From Tenebrio molitor (Eukaryota > Arthropoda > Insecta > Coleoptera > Tenebrionidae), in assembly GCF_963966145.1 (NCBI RefSeq), contig NC_091051.1, positions 5,766,001-5,830,000 on the forward strand: DNA of 64,000 nucleotides, given 5' to 3'. The position numbers were made by a program, and so were the translations under genes. A model generated the notes under the pieces. It was not told the DNA's origin. It did no database searches and saw nothing but the letters and a program-made list of their open reading frames with translations. Shown here piece by piece: positions 23,937-35,600 of this stretch (position 1 is the first letter of the stretch; every line of letters starts with the position of its first letter).

Positions 23937-25204
23937 TAGGGTTGCCAGACGTCCCGATTAATCGGGATTGTCCCGATTATGGGACTGAAGTCCCGTGTCC
24001 CGAACGTATGTCGCGGGGACATCTTTTTGTCCCGATTTTTCACTTTCGGCGTACTCAAGTAGTTTGTAGTGTTATTTTGAACTATTTAATGCGCATTGTG
24101 CAGTGCGCACCTATGGTTTGGTTAGTTTACTCGCAGTGCATACAACCACACAAAAGTGATTTTTATCCAGTTTATGTTGGAGCTGCTGAGTAAATATTTT
24201 AAATACAGTGAGCGGCAAAAGTATGGAATAAATTCATTAAAATTTAAACAAAATTTTTTTCAAAAAAATCTTTGGACAGGTCAATTTTAGTTTATAAAAA
24301 TACATATTTTAATATAAAATACAATTCCAAGCAGTCATTTGTTTTCGAGTTATGACGTCATCGATAGTTTTTTTAAATGGAAACCCCCTATTTTTTTTCT
24401 TGATTTTGATAGCCCTTTTAATTGTCTAAACGCCAGTATAAAAATTTTGTTACCTTACATAAGGAAATTTTTGAGAAAAAAAATAATAAAGTTCGAAAAA
24501 ATTAATTTTATAACGAACAAAAACAAGTCAAAAACTGTGTTAGTAAGTACTTAAAATTATGGAATTAAATGTTTGAATTGGCATCCCCCAGCTTGTTGCC
24601 AATAAGCAAGTTTATGAAGAAATTCCCCCTGTTTTAGTTTTATCCCAGCACCCAATCAAAATTAAAATTTCTATACGTTGTGTTTTTGATAAATGAGTCA
24701 TTTTCTTAAACGTTTTGTAAAACAAATAACACATACGAATGAAATTGAGTGTAACATTTGACTTACCTACTTTTTTTGACTTGTTTTTGTTAGTTATAAA
24801 ATTGATTTTTTCCAAATTTTTTTTTTCTCAAAAATTTCCTTATGTAAGATAAATACATAAATACACTGTCATTTAGACAATTATAAGGGATATCAGAATC
24901 AATAAAAAAAATAGGGGGTTTCCATTTAAAAAAACTATCGATGACGTCATCACTCGAAAACAAATGACTGCTTGGAATTTTCTTTGATACTAAAACATGT
25001 ATTTTTATAAACTATAATTGACCTGTCCCAAGATTTTTTTGAAAAAAATGTTGTTTAATTTTTAAGGAATTTATTCCATACTTTTGCCGCTCACTGTATA
25101 TACTCGTACTTATAACAATAGGTAACATATGTTTTGAACCACCCTCCCCCTCTCACTGTTTTATTGCTGTCCCGATTTCAGTCAATGCAGATCTGGCAAC
25201 CCTA
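23937..25204. mobile_element. Non-autonomous hAT element with an 8-bp target duplication
   Basis: The element starts TAGGGTTGCCAGAC and ends TCTGGCAACCCTA, an imperfect terminal inverted repeat typical of hAT elements. It is flanked on both sides by the identical octamer ATACGAGG (23929-23936 and 25205-25212), the 8-bp duplication expected for hAT transposition. Next to the left end, the CCCGATT/AATCGGGA words are subterminal repeats. Without the nested MITE the element is only about 375 bp, too small to encode a transposase. An 83-codon open frame inside has no recognisable domain. Confidence 0.9.
24206..25096. mobile_element. Long-armed Tc1/mariner-type MITE nested in the hAT element, 891 bp
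   Basis: The termini are CAGTGAGCGGCAAAAGTATG and its reverse complement, flanked by TA on both sides (24204-24205 and 25097-25098). The inverted-repeat arms run about 330 bp (24206 to about 24545, and about 24765 to 25096) with scattered mismatches and small indels. About 220 bp of unique DNA lie between. Each arm contains ATGACGTCAT, a perfect CRE palindrome. No transposase is encoded. Because it sits inside the hAT copy it inserted later. Confidence 0.9.
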
Positions 25205-25691
25205 ATACGAGGCGATTCGACGTCCGAACGATGATTAGATAATATATTTACAGTAAAACTCGTCGGCGGTGGCGCGACGGATTGGTGGGGCGGCGAAAAC
25301 GAAGAAAAACTATCCGGAAAAAGCGGCCAACGATCACATCTAAACAACTAAGCGGGACTCCCAAAAACCGTCAAGTCCGAAAAGAAATCACTCTCGGGTT
25401 TCGTAAAATGTGCGTGCGTGCGCGACTCGATTTTATTGTCTGTCCATTTTGTTTGTTGGCAATTTTCGACTGGACGGTTTTTGTTGGCTCGTATAGACCC
25501 TATCCGATCACGCCACCACCTCTTTGGTTAGACTAATAAAATCCCCCAAAAAGCGGGTCTCCTTCCGCCGACAAACACCTACTTTCCGGTGAGCGTTTAA
25601 GGCTACACTTTTGGTCACTCTTAGCTAGAAGCAGCTTATGGAATGCAACTTTGCAGGCACAATGAAACTAAACGGCAACAACGCTAAGCTC

Positions 25692-28600
25692 CTACGGTTC
25701 CCCTTCGGGTTTCTTGTGGCGTAACAGATAAACGTTCATGTTGTCTTTGCCCTTGACGTAGACCGAGCCGCGCGGCTGGAAGGCGTACTTCTCCTCGAGC
25801 ACCTTGAGGCAGTTCTCGCCGACCTGGATGTGACCGTTGACGCCGGTCGAGTCCATCCTCGAGGCGATGTTGACGGCGTCGCCCCAGATGTCGTAGTACA
25901 ACTTGGTGTCGCCGATGACCGCCGCGGTCACGTCGCCGAAGTTGTAGCCGATGCGCAGGATCAGGTTGAACTCGAGGAGGTCGCGGTTGAAGTCGCTGAT
26001 CACGTTCTGCATCTCGAGGGCGAAGTCCATCAGGGCGTAGAGGTGGTCGTGGGGGTCGGTCTGCTTCTGGCGCGTCTCCGAGTTGAGCCCGCTCGCGGCC
26101 ATGAAAGTGCTCCCGATGGTCTTGATCTTTTCGACGCTCTCGAACTCCTCGCGGTCGAGCAACTCGTCGAAGTCGGCGATCAGCTCGTTCAGCACCCTCA
26201 AGTACTCCTTCCCGCCCAGGTAGCTCTCGTCGTACATCTCGTTGAAGTTGACGATGCTCGCGAATATGATCCCCACGTCTTTGAAGTTCTCCGAGTACTT
26301 GGCGTTGCGCTTCAGCTGGTCGGCCACGTGTTCAGGTACGATGTTGTAGATCAGGTAGTCGGCTTGGGTCTTCAGGTTCTGCACGTTGATCTTGTCCCGG
26401 TTGGAGACGTAGTTGGCGTGGAAACTCAACCGGTAGCCGATCTCGAACTCGCGATTCAGCAGACAAACGAGCACCAACAGCAGGAAGAGGTCCATCAGGA
26501 TCTCGGATTTGTACAGGAAACTGTAGTGCTCCAGACTGTCGTCGTAGCGGTTCGACTGGGTCTTGTTGGCGTCGTCGAGTATCGCCACGATCGGATTCAA
26601 CTCGACGTTCTTCTCCTTGGTTTCGACGAAAAAATTCGAACAAGTCCCGTTGAGGAACAGCGGAATGAAAATGGCGGCGAACAACACCGCCAGGAAATTC
26701 TTCATCCAGCAGTTCAGCTGGGTGAAGTTGCAAAAGTGGATCACCCCCACGAACAGCAAATACGTGTACAGATAGTTCGACGTTTCGGACGTGGTGAACA
26801 CCTTCGTGCAGAAATTTATCAGGACGGTCACCAGAGGCAGACTTACCAAGACGGCGCCGAACATGTTCCACCTGTAAAAGCGTGAAACGCAGCCCAGACA
26901 CTTGTCCGAGCACTCGACGACGCGCTTCGAGCACAACGCCCAACCCAGAGCCTGCACGGCCACGAAAAACGACGACATCACCAGCCACAGAGTGGTGTGG
27001 CCGTACAGGAGCCACAGCGAGACGGACACGATGACGAAGGCTAGACTGGAAACGCAAACGTCGAAGTAAGTGTTGAATTTCGAGTTGGCCAGAGTCAGGA
27101 TGGAGTCGGGCTGCTCGAGAGAGTGGACGTTGGCGCGGTAATCCTGCTCCATCTGTCCGTCCTTGAAGAACAGCGACAACTTCCGCAACTGCGGTTTGAT
27201 AAAATAGGAACCTCTCGACTTGGAGTTTTCTTGTACGCACTTGATTAATTGACGGTCTGATTGTTTTCGCAAGTGTTGGATGCAGGCGCCCCATTTGTCG
27301 AAGAAGGGGCCCGGCTTCCGCACGGAGTATTGGGGGGAACTCACCGTGCTGTGACTCGATGTGTAGTAACCCGAGACTCGGTGTTGCAGCATGTCTGAAT
27401 TGGGAAGTGTGTTGTCGAGCTGCAACAAACTCTTGTTCAGTCTCCGGTCCGCTTTTGTTCACGCCATCAATCAGTAGAGACACCTAGCTTGTCCTTGATA
27501 GCAGCTTTTTTGCACGTGTGATGCTAATCTGGCGATACTTTTTACGTTGCCCGATGGTGGCGCAACGATCATTTTTTGTGATTGTGCACATTGCGAATTT
27601 TCTTTGCCCGATTTGGTTTTGTTCGATAATCCAGTCAAATAAAAATTTTGCTTGAATTAATTTTAATAGTAACAAAATACTATTAAAGAGATTTCCTTCC
27701 CTCCCTTTGAACCAGAAAGATCCCGAATAATATAATTTTCCGAAAATCACATTAATTACGAGGGTAAAATAATTTATTACATCCGTACTAGTACAAATCA
27801 ATCCATTAGATCCTATTATACTAGACATTTGCACCGAAGAAAATACTCAGATTTTTATTCTGCGTATTTTCTGGCGTCATCTGGAAGCCTTCCAGCGAAA
27901 TACCGCCAGACCGACTCCATATTGTATTTACACATGCTCACAAAACTTCAAGGAGCTGTCCGTACTGATTGACGGCAATACTGTGCCCCTACCTGCTGGA
28001 CGCTGCTCCTGCGACTGTTGCTCTTGATCCCCGAGTCTTTCCTGCTGTGTACCGACTGTGCCGCGAAGTGGTCGTCCAGGAGCGAAATGTTAGTGAGCCT
28101 CCCCGGAACCTCCAAGGAGATTTTCCCCCTTTCGGTGTTGCCCACTGTGACGCTAGCGCTCGTCGTCCTCTCCCGCGGGAACACGTCAAAGTTGGGCGAC
28201 CGTCCGCGTCTAGATCGATTGCTCCCCGCCCTTTGCAGAAACGAGAACTCGTTCGGGGACCTCCCGTACTGCGATCGATAACTCCCCGTTCTCATGAACT
28301 GGTTCAGCTCCCCCGGGGAGTAGTCGTATTGTCCGACGTCGCTCCTCGACTGACTTATGTACGATTTCACGTCGATGGTGTCCCTGGGGTCGTCCAAAAA
28401 AATACTGCTGCGTTTGTCGTCGTCCGCGTCGGTGACGCTAATAAAGGATTCTTTCTTTTTGCCGTTGGAGACGTTCGACGTTTCGATTATCGTCGGCACT
28501 TGCTGGTAGCCCCCGGACGTCGATATTCTGTCCTCCGAATTCGACGGGACTTGTTGGTCGATCTCCAGGTCGGTTTTACCTTCGGCTTTCCGGAGGAATT

Positions 28601-30964
28601 TCGGTATCTTCCAGCTCTTCAGTTTCACGGTGTACTTGCCCGAGCTGGCGGTCGAAGTTGGCGTTTTCACGTTATCACAGTCAGCGCTTTCTTTGCAATT
28701 ATCGCCTTCTTGTTCGTTTTCCGAGTCGAGGATGCTCGGCAGGCTGCTCGCTTTGATCTTGCAGACGTCCGGCGACAGCATGTTCGGATTGTGAGCGGCC
28801 TTGATGTGAGTGGTGTCGCAGGAGAGGACGCGAGGCCTGGACTGGGGCGACATGGACGGCGACGACGTCGGCGGCGACACGAACAGCTGCAGCGAGTTGG
28901 TGTACTTTTGTCTGCCTTCAGCGCGAAAACTGCCGCTGTACGATGGCGTCCGATCCCCGACTCTACCAAGAATAAAAAACGTTTTCAGTCCTAAAAACAA
29001 ACAAGAAACAATAATCCAGTTACGTACTACATTCTGGTTACCTCACCTAGAACTGGCTCTCCCTCCTCGAACAGGTACATGTCCTGGAGGAACTCGCACG
29101 TCTTCTCCGATATGTGCACCGTGCCGGGTTTCCCCGTGGACTCCATGCGATTAGCAAGAGTGACGTCGTTGCTCCAAACGTCAAATTTGAACCTCCTCGT
29201 GCCGACGATCCCGCACAAGACCGTCCCCGTGTGCACCCCGACTCTCATGTTGACCCCCTCGTTTTTCTCTTGCTCGAATTGTTTGATCGCTTGGATCATA
29301 CTCAACCCCATTTCCACGCAGCATTTGGCGTGATCCGGGCGCGGTTCCGGACACCCCGAGACGCAATAGTAACAATCCCCCAACGTCGAGATCTTTTCGC
29401 AATTGTGGAACTTGCACAAGTGGTCGAATCTTTGGAAGAGGTTGTTAAGAATTTCCACCAGTTCTTCGGCGCTCTTCTTGCTGGCCATCTTGGTGAAGCC
29501 GACGATGTCGGCGAAGAGGATGCTCACGTTTTCCACTCGATTCATGTTGAACGGACGAAAAAGCGAGCGGATGTCGTTGGTCTCGGGGTCCGAGTTGCGC
29601 TGGTCGCTCTTGGTGAAGGTCTCCTCCTCGTTGAGCAACCAATCCGCCACGCTGGACGGCATCAGCGAGTGGATCATGTTCTCCTTCAGCTTCTTCTCGG
29701 ATTCGAGCTGGCGCCTCACCAGCAAGCTCTGCCCGACCTTCATGAACGTGTTCCTCATGCGCACGTTGGTCATGATGAGGATGTGGAGCCCGATCAGGTG
29801 GATGCAAATGTGCGACAACAGCCGGACCGTGATGGTGGAGGCGTCGAACGGTTGGTTCTGGAGACAGTGCGTTAGAATTTCGAACGCCGACGAGTAGCAA
29901 ATTCCGATCGTGATGCTCATGTAGAGTTTGAGCGGGATCAAAGTGTAAATCACCATCAGGAGTTCGATGCAAATGGAGAAGTGCCCCACGGGACTTATGT
30001 CTGATGTGGTGGGGAAACTGAGCGGGTCCGTTTTCATAGGTACCAACACGACAAACGACAGATTGATTATGCACAGGATGAAAGCCACAATCAGAGACAT
30101 GAGCAGCATGTGTTTGTTGTAGACCTCGGTGTAAGTCATGATTAGGAATATCGCCACCAGCAGCATCAACACCCCCAGGACTGCGCACAATGTCGGCCAG
30201 TGATTGGTCTTCGAAACTATGCCGGTCACCAGGAAGTACACCAGCCACGAGAATGAAATTAGCAACATGTACCATAATGCATACCTGCCAAAGGTCCTAT
30301 TAGTGTCACGAATTGCAGCGTCCTTGATGTAAGACCGAGCCGAAGTTAGTCTCAAGGAGGCTAACACGTCTTTAAAATACGAAAGGACTCTTGCAGATCA
30401 TTCTGGCCCTCTGGTGGCCAAAATGTGAAACTTCGAAAAATGTCAAATATGTCAAGTACAAGTTTGATTTTCTTTTTTGAAAATGCATTTGTGGGTCGAA
30501 TTTGACGTTATTTCGTATTTTACGATTATGAAACGGTGAGTGGTTAATAATTTCGCACGAGAGCCAACGCCACCTGGATGAGGTGAAAAAAGCCATTGCA
30601 CAAGGCTGGCCTTTTTGGGGCACTTTTTGCGCAACTTTGAAAATGTGAGGACTTCGACTCGGTGTTACTAGAGTTGATTTGTGGGAGGTGCCTACCTGAA
30701 TTTGAACCTGCTGTGCGAACTGGAGCTCCTTTTGTACTGTTCCTCTAGGATTTCAGAGTCGAATGTGGGATCCCACCAGGACTTTTGCGCGGCTCGCTCG
30801 AACGGAATGGGAAAAAATCGGCCCCAGCAGCCGCTCTGCTCAGAGACCTGGGCCAGGTAGAGTTGCAACTGCGGGTCGAGAGAAATTTGGGCGTTCTCGT
30901 CGTCGGAAGGGTGGTCCGTCTCCGACCTGTAGGTCACCGACGAGGGTCTCTTTTCGGAAGTCAT
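25692..30964 (-). CDS. Ac13E: Adenylyl cyclase type 9 (Ac13E-like)
   Basis: Four exons (30964-30696, 30389-29047, 28990-27993, 27419-25692) join in frame to 1,445 residues; human ADCY9 is about 1,353. The N-terminal cytoplasmic region is followed by a first set of six hydrophobic segments. The C1 catalytic domain reads VSILFADIVGFTKMAS, LGDCYYCVSGCPEPRPDHA and GVHTGTVLCGIVG. A long C1b/linker is Ser-rich and contains LKTFFILGR, as ADCY9 has after C1. A second membrane set and the C2 domain follow (IIFASIVNFNEMY, EKIKTIGSTFMAASGLN, DIWGDAVNIASRMDSTGV). The enzyme makes cAMP from ATP at the plasma membrane downstream of G proteins. C2 is closest to ADCY9 by memory, hence Ac13E for the fly counterpart. 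The start ATG 30964 opens a short exon; a consensus CRE lies 486 bp upstream. Confidence 0.92.
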
Positions 30965-30969
30965 TGTGA

Positions 30970-32675
30970 AACGGCGAAAACCGGAGTTTGTTTGTTAAGA
31001 ACACATCGTCGACGATTTTATCTTGGTGTTTAAGGATTCTGTAACAAAGCTGGTGAGATAAGGAGGTGTCGGGCCGGCGTGTTTACATTTCATTTACCAT
31101 TTTGAATGCATATGTTGGAGTACACCCTCGTCATGAATAGGAGGAACATGTTTATAATCTAAATCAAACATTACCGCTGTGTGTCAACACCGTTGTTTGT
31201 CTTGCGCTTTTCGCGGATTCGCTGCTAATTTTCATAATTATTCCGATAAACAGGGCCGGAGGAGCTGCACTGGGACTATTGTAAAAAATTCAAACATGTG
31301 TTCCAATTAGAAAGTTGACAGGAGGCGGGCCAAATTGACGGATCAACGCAACACACTTGATTGACATATGACAGTCCCCCCTCCCGTCTGGCGAACGTCA
31401 GCGCAGGAGCGTACTACAAATAAATGGGGACGTAATTTATGGGCTTCCGTGACGTCACACGGTCAACACGGCCCCATCCGAGCAAATAAACCGCGAAAGG
31501 CTTCGCTTAACGACTTCCGACTGTCATTATGACACAATCGACCTCAGTTTAATTGACGATTATTGCTAAAACGCAGGACCGGATCGGGCGTAGTGCCACA
31601 CACGACAACGCGTCCCGCGCTCGAATTCCGCTCGATTACAGAGGGCGCTCTTAACTTTACGTGCGATAAACTTACCACTGTGGAATTTTCGACGATAATG
31701 AGCTTTCGAGTTTATGTAATGCTACTCTTTGGCGAGGTTTAGAAGGCCACAAAGCGTCATGATTATATGAATTAGCCGATTTGAGATTATACAGGGAGTC
31801 CCGGCTGCGGTGCGCGGACTGACGGACGAGTTTATTGCGGATATATTTTTGTATGGTCTGTTTACACTTTTACTGCTTTTCCGTGATGAGATTGATCAAT
31901 TTAACTACTCACTTTTATAGAGTCGGTAAACAGATTCGCTGTAAACATTCATATGTATTAAAATATTCATCCGAGTAAAAGGTTCGACGCTGTTTGTCCG
32001 ATTCGTCTGTAAAAATGTGAATCCAATTTCGCTTAATTCGTGCCAATTAAATGGGGGTCACGAACGCCGATAAGATAAATCCAATAAAGGTACTCACTAC
32101 CAGTACTCGACTCGAGTGTTTGATTGCAGTTAATAAATCGAAAGATAATAACCGTGGCTTAACTCGTTATTCAATCGTGATTGTGATGCACATTTGCATT
32201 TTATTTGCCGAATATATTCTTGCCAGCTATTTTTAGCCTCCCATCTGCGCTAAAAAAATGTTCTTTATTGCATAAACCACACGTTAAATCTAAAATTAAT
32301 TTTATTAAATTTCTTATTAAATTTATTATGCTGTTTATACTTTTTCACTCCTTCAAGTCGCCACAAAAATAATCAAGTCAGCCAGGAGCGGTACTATAAA
32401 TAGTTTATTGCTCAAGCACACTTTTTATTATTTATACAATAAATGCAGACATCTTCTTTTTATATTACAAATTTTACAAAAAGTTCCTGTACAACAACCA
32501 TTTTAACCTTATCACGCTACACTCAACACGTTAAAAAGATTTTTAGGCACATTTTCGACTATATATTATTAACTTTGGGTGTACTCCTCCCCCAGAGCCA
32601 GTTAAGTAAAACTTTAGACGGACTTTGCACGTCGCGGGCTAAAACAGATCAATCAAAATCTTCCCGGGATCACAC
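30970..32675. other. Interval between adenylyl cyclase and golgin genes
   Basis: The right part (to about 32400) carries the 3' UTR of the golgin gene; a minus-strand AATAAA lies at 32409-32404. The left part should contain the adenylyl cyclase promoter and possibly untranslated first exons. It is CpG-richer between about 31320 and 31660. I see no coding exon and no transposon ends. Confidence 0.45.
31450..31457. promoter_or_regulatory. Consensus cAMP-response element upstream of the adenylyl cyclase gene
   Basis: A perfect TGACGTCA palindrome sits 486 bp upstream of the adenylyl cyclase start codon, in the intergenic interval. This is the full CREB/ATF binding consensus. Chance matches to an 8-mer occur about once per 65 kb, and two further copies in this window lie in the MITE at 24.2-25.1 kb. 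The promoter assignment is inference. Confidence 0.4.
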
Positions 32676-35600
32676 CTACAGAAACTTACATAGCGTATAG
32701 CTGGCGTCGACCAGTCGTGCGGCGGCCTCTGGTGGCAGTTTCGAGGCGGCATCTCTGTGTTGCTGCATGATCGACATCTGCTGGAATCGCCTCAATTCTT
32801 GTTCGTCCAGTATCGTCTTGTCTTTCTTGTATCCCACGTTCTTCAGCTCGGACAACCTACAAATTCGATCGATCACGCGCTCGACACACCCCTCACGTAC
32901 ACTTACTTTGTAGTCAAAGGATCCAAAGCGTCGACGGCCACTTCAGTTTTCACTTTCGGCACGGCCCCTCCGCTCGAAGAACTCGCTTGAGCCTCGTCGC
33001 TCTCCTTTGCCCTCCTTCCCAGCTCTTCTTTTTCTCTGAGCACGTTCGACAGTCTCAGCTGAAGAGTGTCCCTTTCTTCCAACAACTGGGTCAGTTCCAC
33101 CGTCAATTCCTCACAACGTACGTCTCTCTGATGGAGCATGTAGAGAGCCAAATCGAGCTCGGCTCTGCTGACGGGCTCCGTCAAATCTTCGTTTTGTTCG
33201 ACTCTTTGACTCGGCGATTCTTCACTCTCTTTAACACTAGTCCTACTGATGTCCACTTCTGCAATCAGAGAGTCATAATCGTTGCTCTTCTCGAACAGTT
33301 CTTTCTTCAGCTCTTCAATTTTAAGTACTTGTTCTTCGATAATTGTTCTCAGTTCCGTCAACTGTTTATTTTCCTCGTCCATCATTGCAGTTTGTTCGTC
33401 GAGCCTGCGTTGCACGTCTGCACATTCCTCCGTTTTGGCATTCAACTGTAAAGAAAGATCTTCCAGTTCTTTGTTCTTGTTTGCCATAAATTCCGACTGA
33501 TTTTGCAACTCTAGATGCGCACCCTCCAAGTCTGAATCTTTACTTTGAAGCACCTCTTCGTAGTGATTTTCAATCTCGACCAATCTTCTCTTGAGAGTTT
33601 CACTCTCTTGTGACATTTCATTGATTGTCGTTTTGTGTTCTTGCGACAGATTTTCCAAAGCATAATCATGCTCCCTCTGCTTCTCTTCTAGAGCCTGTCT
33701 GAAACTGGCAATTTCTCTGTCTCTCTCTTCCAACTGCGCCCCCTTCGCCTGAAGTTGCGCACTAACGTTGGTGATTACTTGTTGGTAGTCGATGAGGTTC
33801 TGCTGCATATTGTGTACGTTCTCGTTTTCGTAATCTTTCAAATTTTGCATTTCTTGTATCTGGACAGTGAGACTCGCCGCTATTTGATTCTGGCTTTCCA
33901 AAAGACCGTTCAATCTTTGCACCTCCTCCAAACTTTTCTCGCGATCCTCTTCCAAGCGACCAAGCTTCGCCTTGACTTCCTCCACTTCCCCTTCCAGAGC
34001 AACGATCACATTTTGCTTTTCCCCAAACACTCCCACCAGAGAGTCGCTATTACGTACAACAGGCAGACTCGACTGTTCGTGCGCCACTTTCAAAACCGCA
34101 TCCACGATCGCCTTCTCTTCGTCCAATTCTTTCTTCACCGTTTCAAACTCCAACCGAAGACTCTCCAACTCGCCTTGCTTCTCTTGCAGCGTTCTGGTCA
34201 ACTCGTTTATGTACTGTTGCCGATCCGTGATCTGCTGTTGCAACGCGGCGACCCGATCGACTTCGTTTCTTATTTCGGCGTCGACGTTCTTCCGCAACTC
34301 GTTGTTTTCGTTGACCAAGGCGTTGGTCTTCTCCTCGAGTTCGTTGATTTCTTTACGGAGGAGTTGCTCGATTTGGGCGAATTCCGTCTCGCGAGATTCC
34401 AAGTGGAGTTTCCAGCTCTCGGCCACGTCGTTCCCTCTTTGGTCGATTCTCATCTGCCACTCTTGGGTCATCTGTTCCATCGCTGCCGACAACCTTACGA
34501 TTTCCGTGTCTTTCGCGGCAAGACTCTCCGTCAAAATGTTCTTTTCTTCGAGGAGCGCCTGTGCCGATTGTGTCTGATTGTCGAGTTCTGCTCTCAAAGA
34601 GACGATCTGTCCGTCCACCGATTCTCTTAGGGAGTCGATTTGAGCGTTTTTCTCTTGCAGCTCCTTGAACAGAATCTCTTTTTCCGTCTCGACGGAGCTC
34701 TGTGCGTCGATTGCAACTCTCAAAGCGTCAATTTGGGCCTTCTTCTCTTGCAACTCCTTCAACAAATTCTCCTTTTCGACCTCGACCGAGCTCTGTGCCT
34801 CGATCGTAAGTCTCAAAGACTCGATCTGAGCACTCTTCTCTTCTAGCTCTTTCACAAGAACTTCTTTTTCCTGCGCCGCAACGCTCTGAACGCTGACTGA
34901 CTCCATTAAAGAATTTATTTGCACATTTTTTTCCTCCAATTCTATCCAAAGACTTTCTTTTTCTTTTTCAGTGGCACTCAATTTATCATTCAAACTCGCA
35001 ATTATCTCTTCTTTATTCGCAGTAAGCGCGGCAAGTTCCTGATTTTGTCTTTCGACAATGCCAAATTTCTCGCTTATTTCTGAATTTCTTATAATCAATT
35101 CGTTTACTTGGTCTTGAAGTAGTTTTTTTTCTTCTCCACTCAGTCTCAACTGGTCCGTGAGTGCCTCTTTGTCCTTCACAACTTCCGAATAATCGAGGGG
35201 AACAGTTGATTTTTCGGCGTCTATTCTTAGTCTTCTCTGTTCCTCCAGGAGGGCTTGCAACTCTTCGTTGTCAAGTGACAAATCTTTGATCGTTTCGTTC
35301 AGTTCTTGTATTTTATTGTTTAGAACCTCGAGACCTTCGCTCTTTTCTTCCGGTACCGCTTTCTCTTGAGAACGTTCTGTTGAAGTGAAACCGTCATCTC
35401 CCCATTCAAAACGTTCCAATTTGGTGTTCACCTCTCTGTAGTTCTGTTGCCAACCTAACAATTCTATATCTTGCTTCTCTTTCATCTCCACTATGCGTTC
35501 ATTGGCGGCGGTCAACACCTCAACCCTCTTCAAAATCCCCGCCTTTTCATTCTTCTCCTTCTCCAGCTCCGCACTCGTTTCTTTCAATTTTTTCTCGACC

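Larger units (their letters stand above)
22900..25691 (-). other. AT-rich stretch, possible long 3' UTR of the adenylyl cyclase gene
   Basis: No protein-coding exon is visible for about 2.8 kb downstream of the adenylyl cyclase stop codon. A minus-strand AATAAA at 22929-22924 is the first strong candidate poly(A) signal I noticed near the far end. If used, the cyclase mRNA would carry a 2.7 kb 3' UTR that includes the hAT insertion at 23937-25204. Nearer signals may exist in this AT-rich DNA, so this is inference. The zinc-finger gene starts just left of this at 22361. Confidence 0.35.

Noticed and set aside
25830..26885. Long plus-strand open frame (351 codons) opposite the adenylyl cyclase C-terminal exon
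   Set aside because: It is an antisense shadow of a GC-rich coding exon with known domains on the minus strand; its own protein is a low-complexity Val/His/Glu string.
27969..28994. Plus-strand open frame (341 codons) opposite adenylyl cyclase exon 3
   Set aside because: Shadow of a verified exon; Arg/Val-rich with no domain or splice context.
33755..34630. Plus-strand Leu/Phe-rich frames opposite the golgin, looking like membrane proteins
   Set aside because: The reverse complement of Glu/Lys coiled-coil codons reads as Phe/Leu/Ser, so the hydrophobicity is an artefact.
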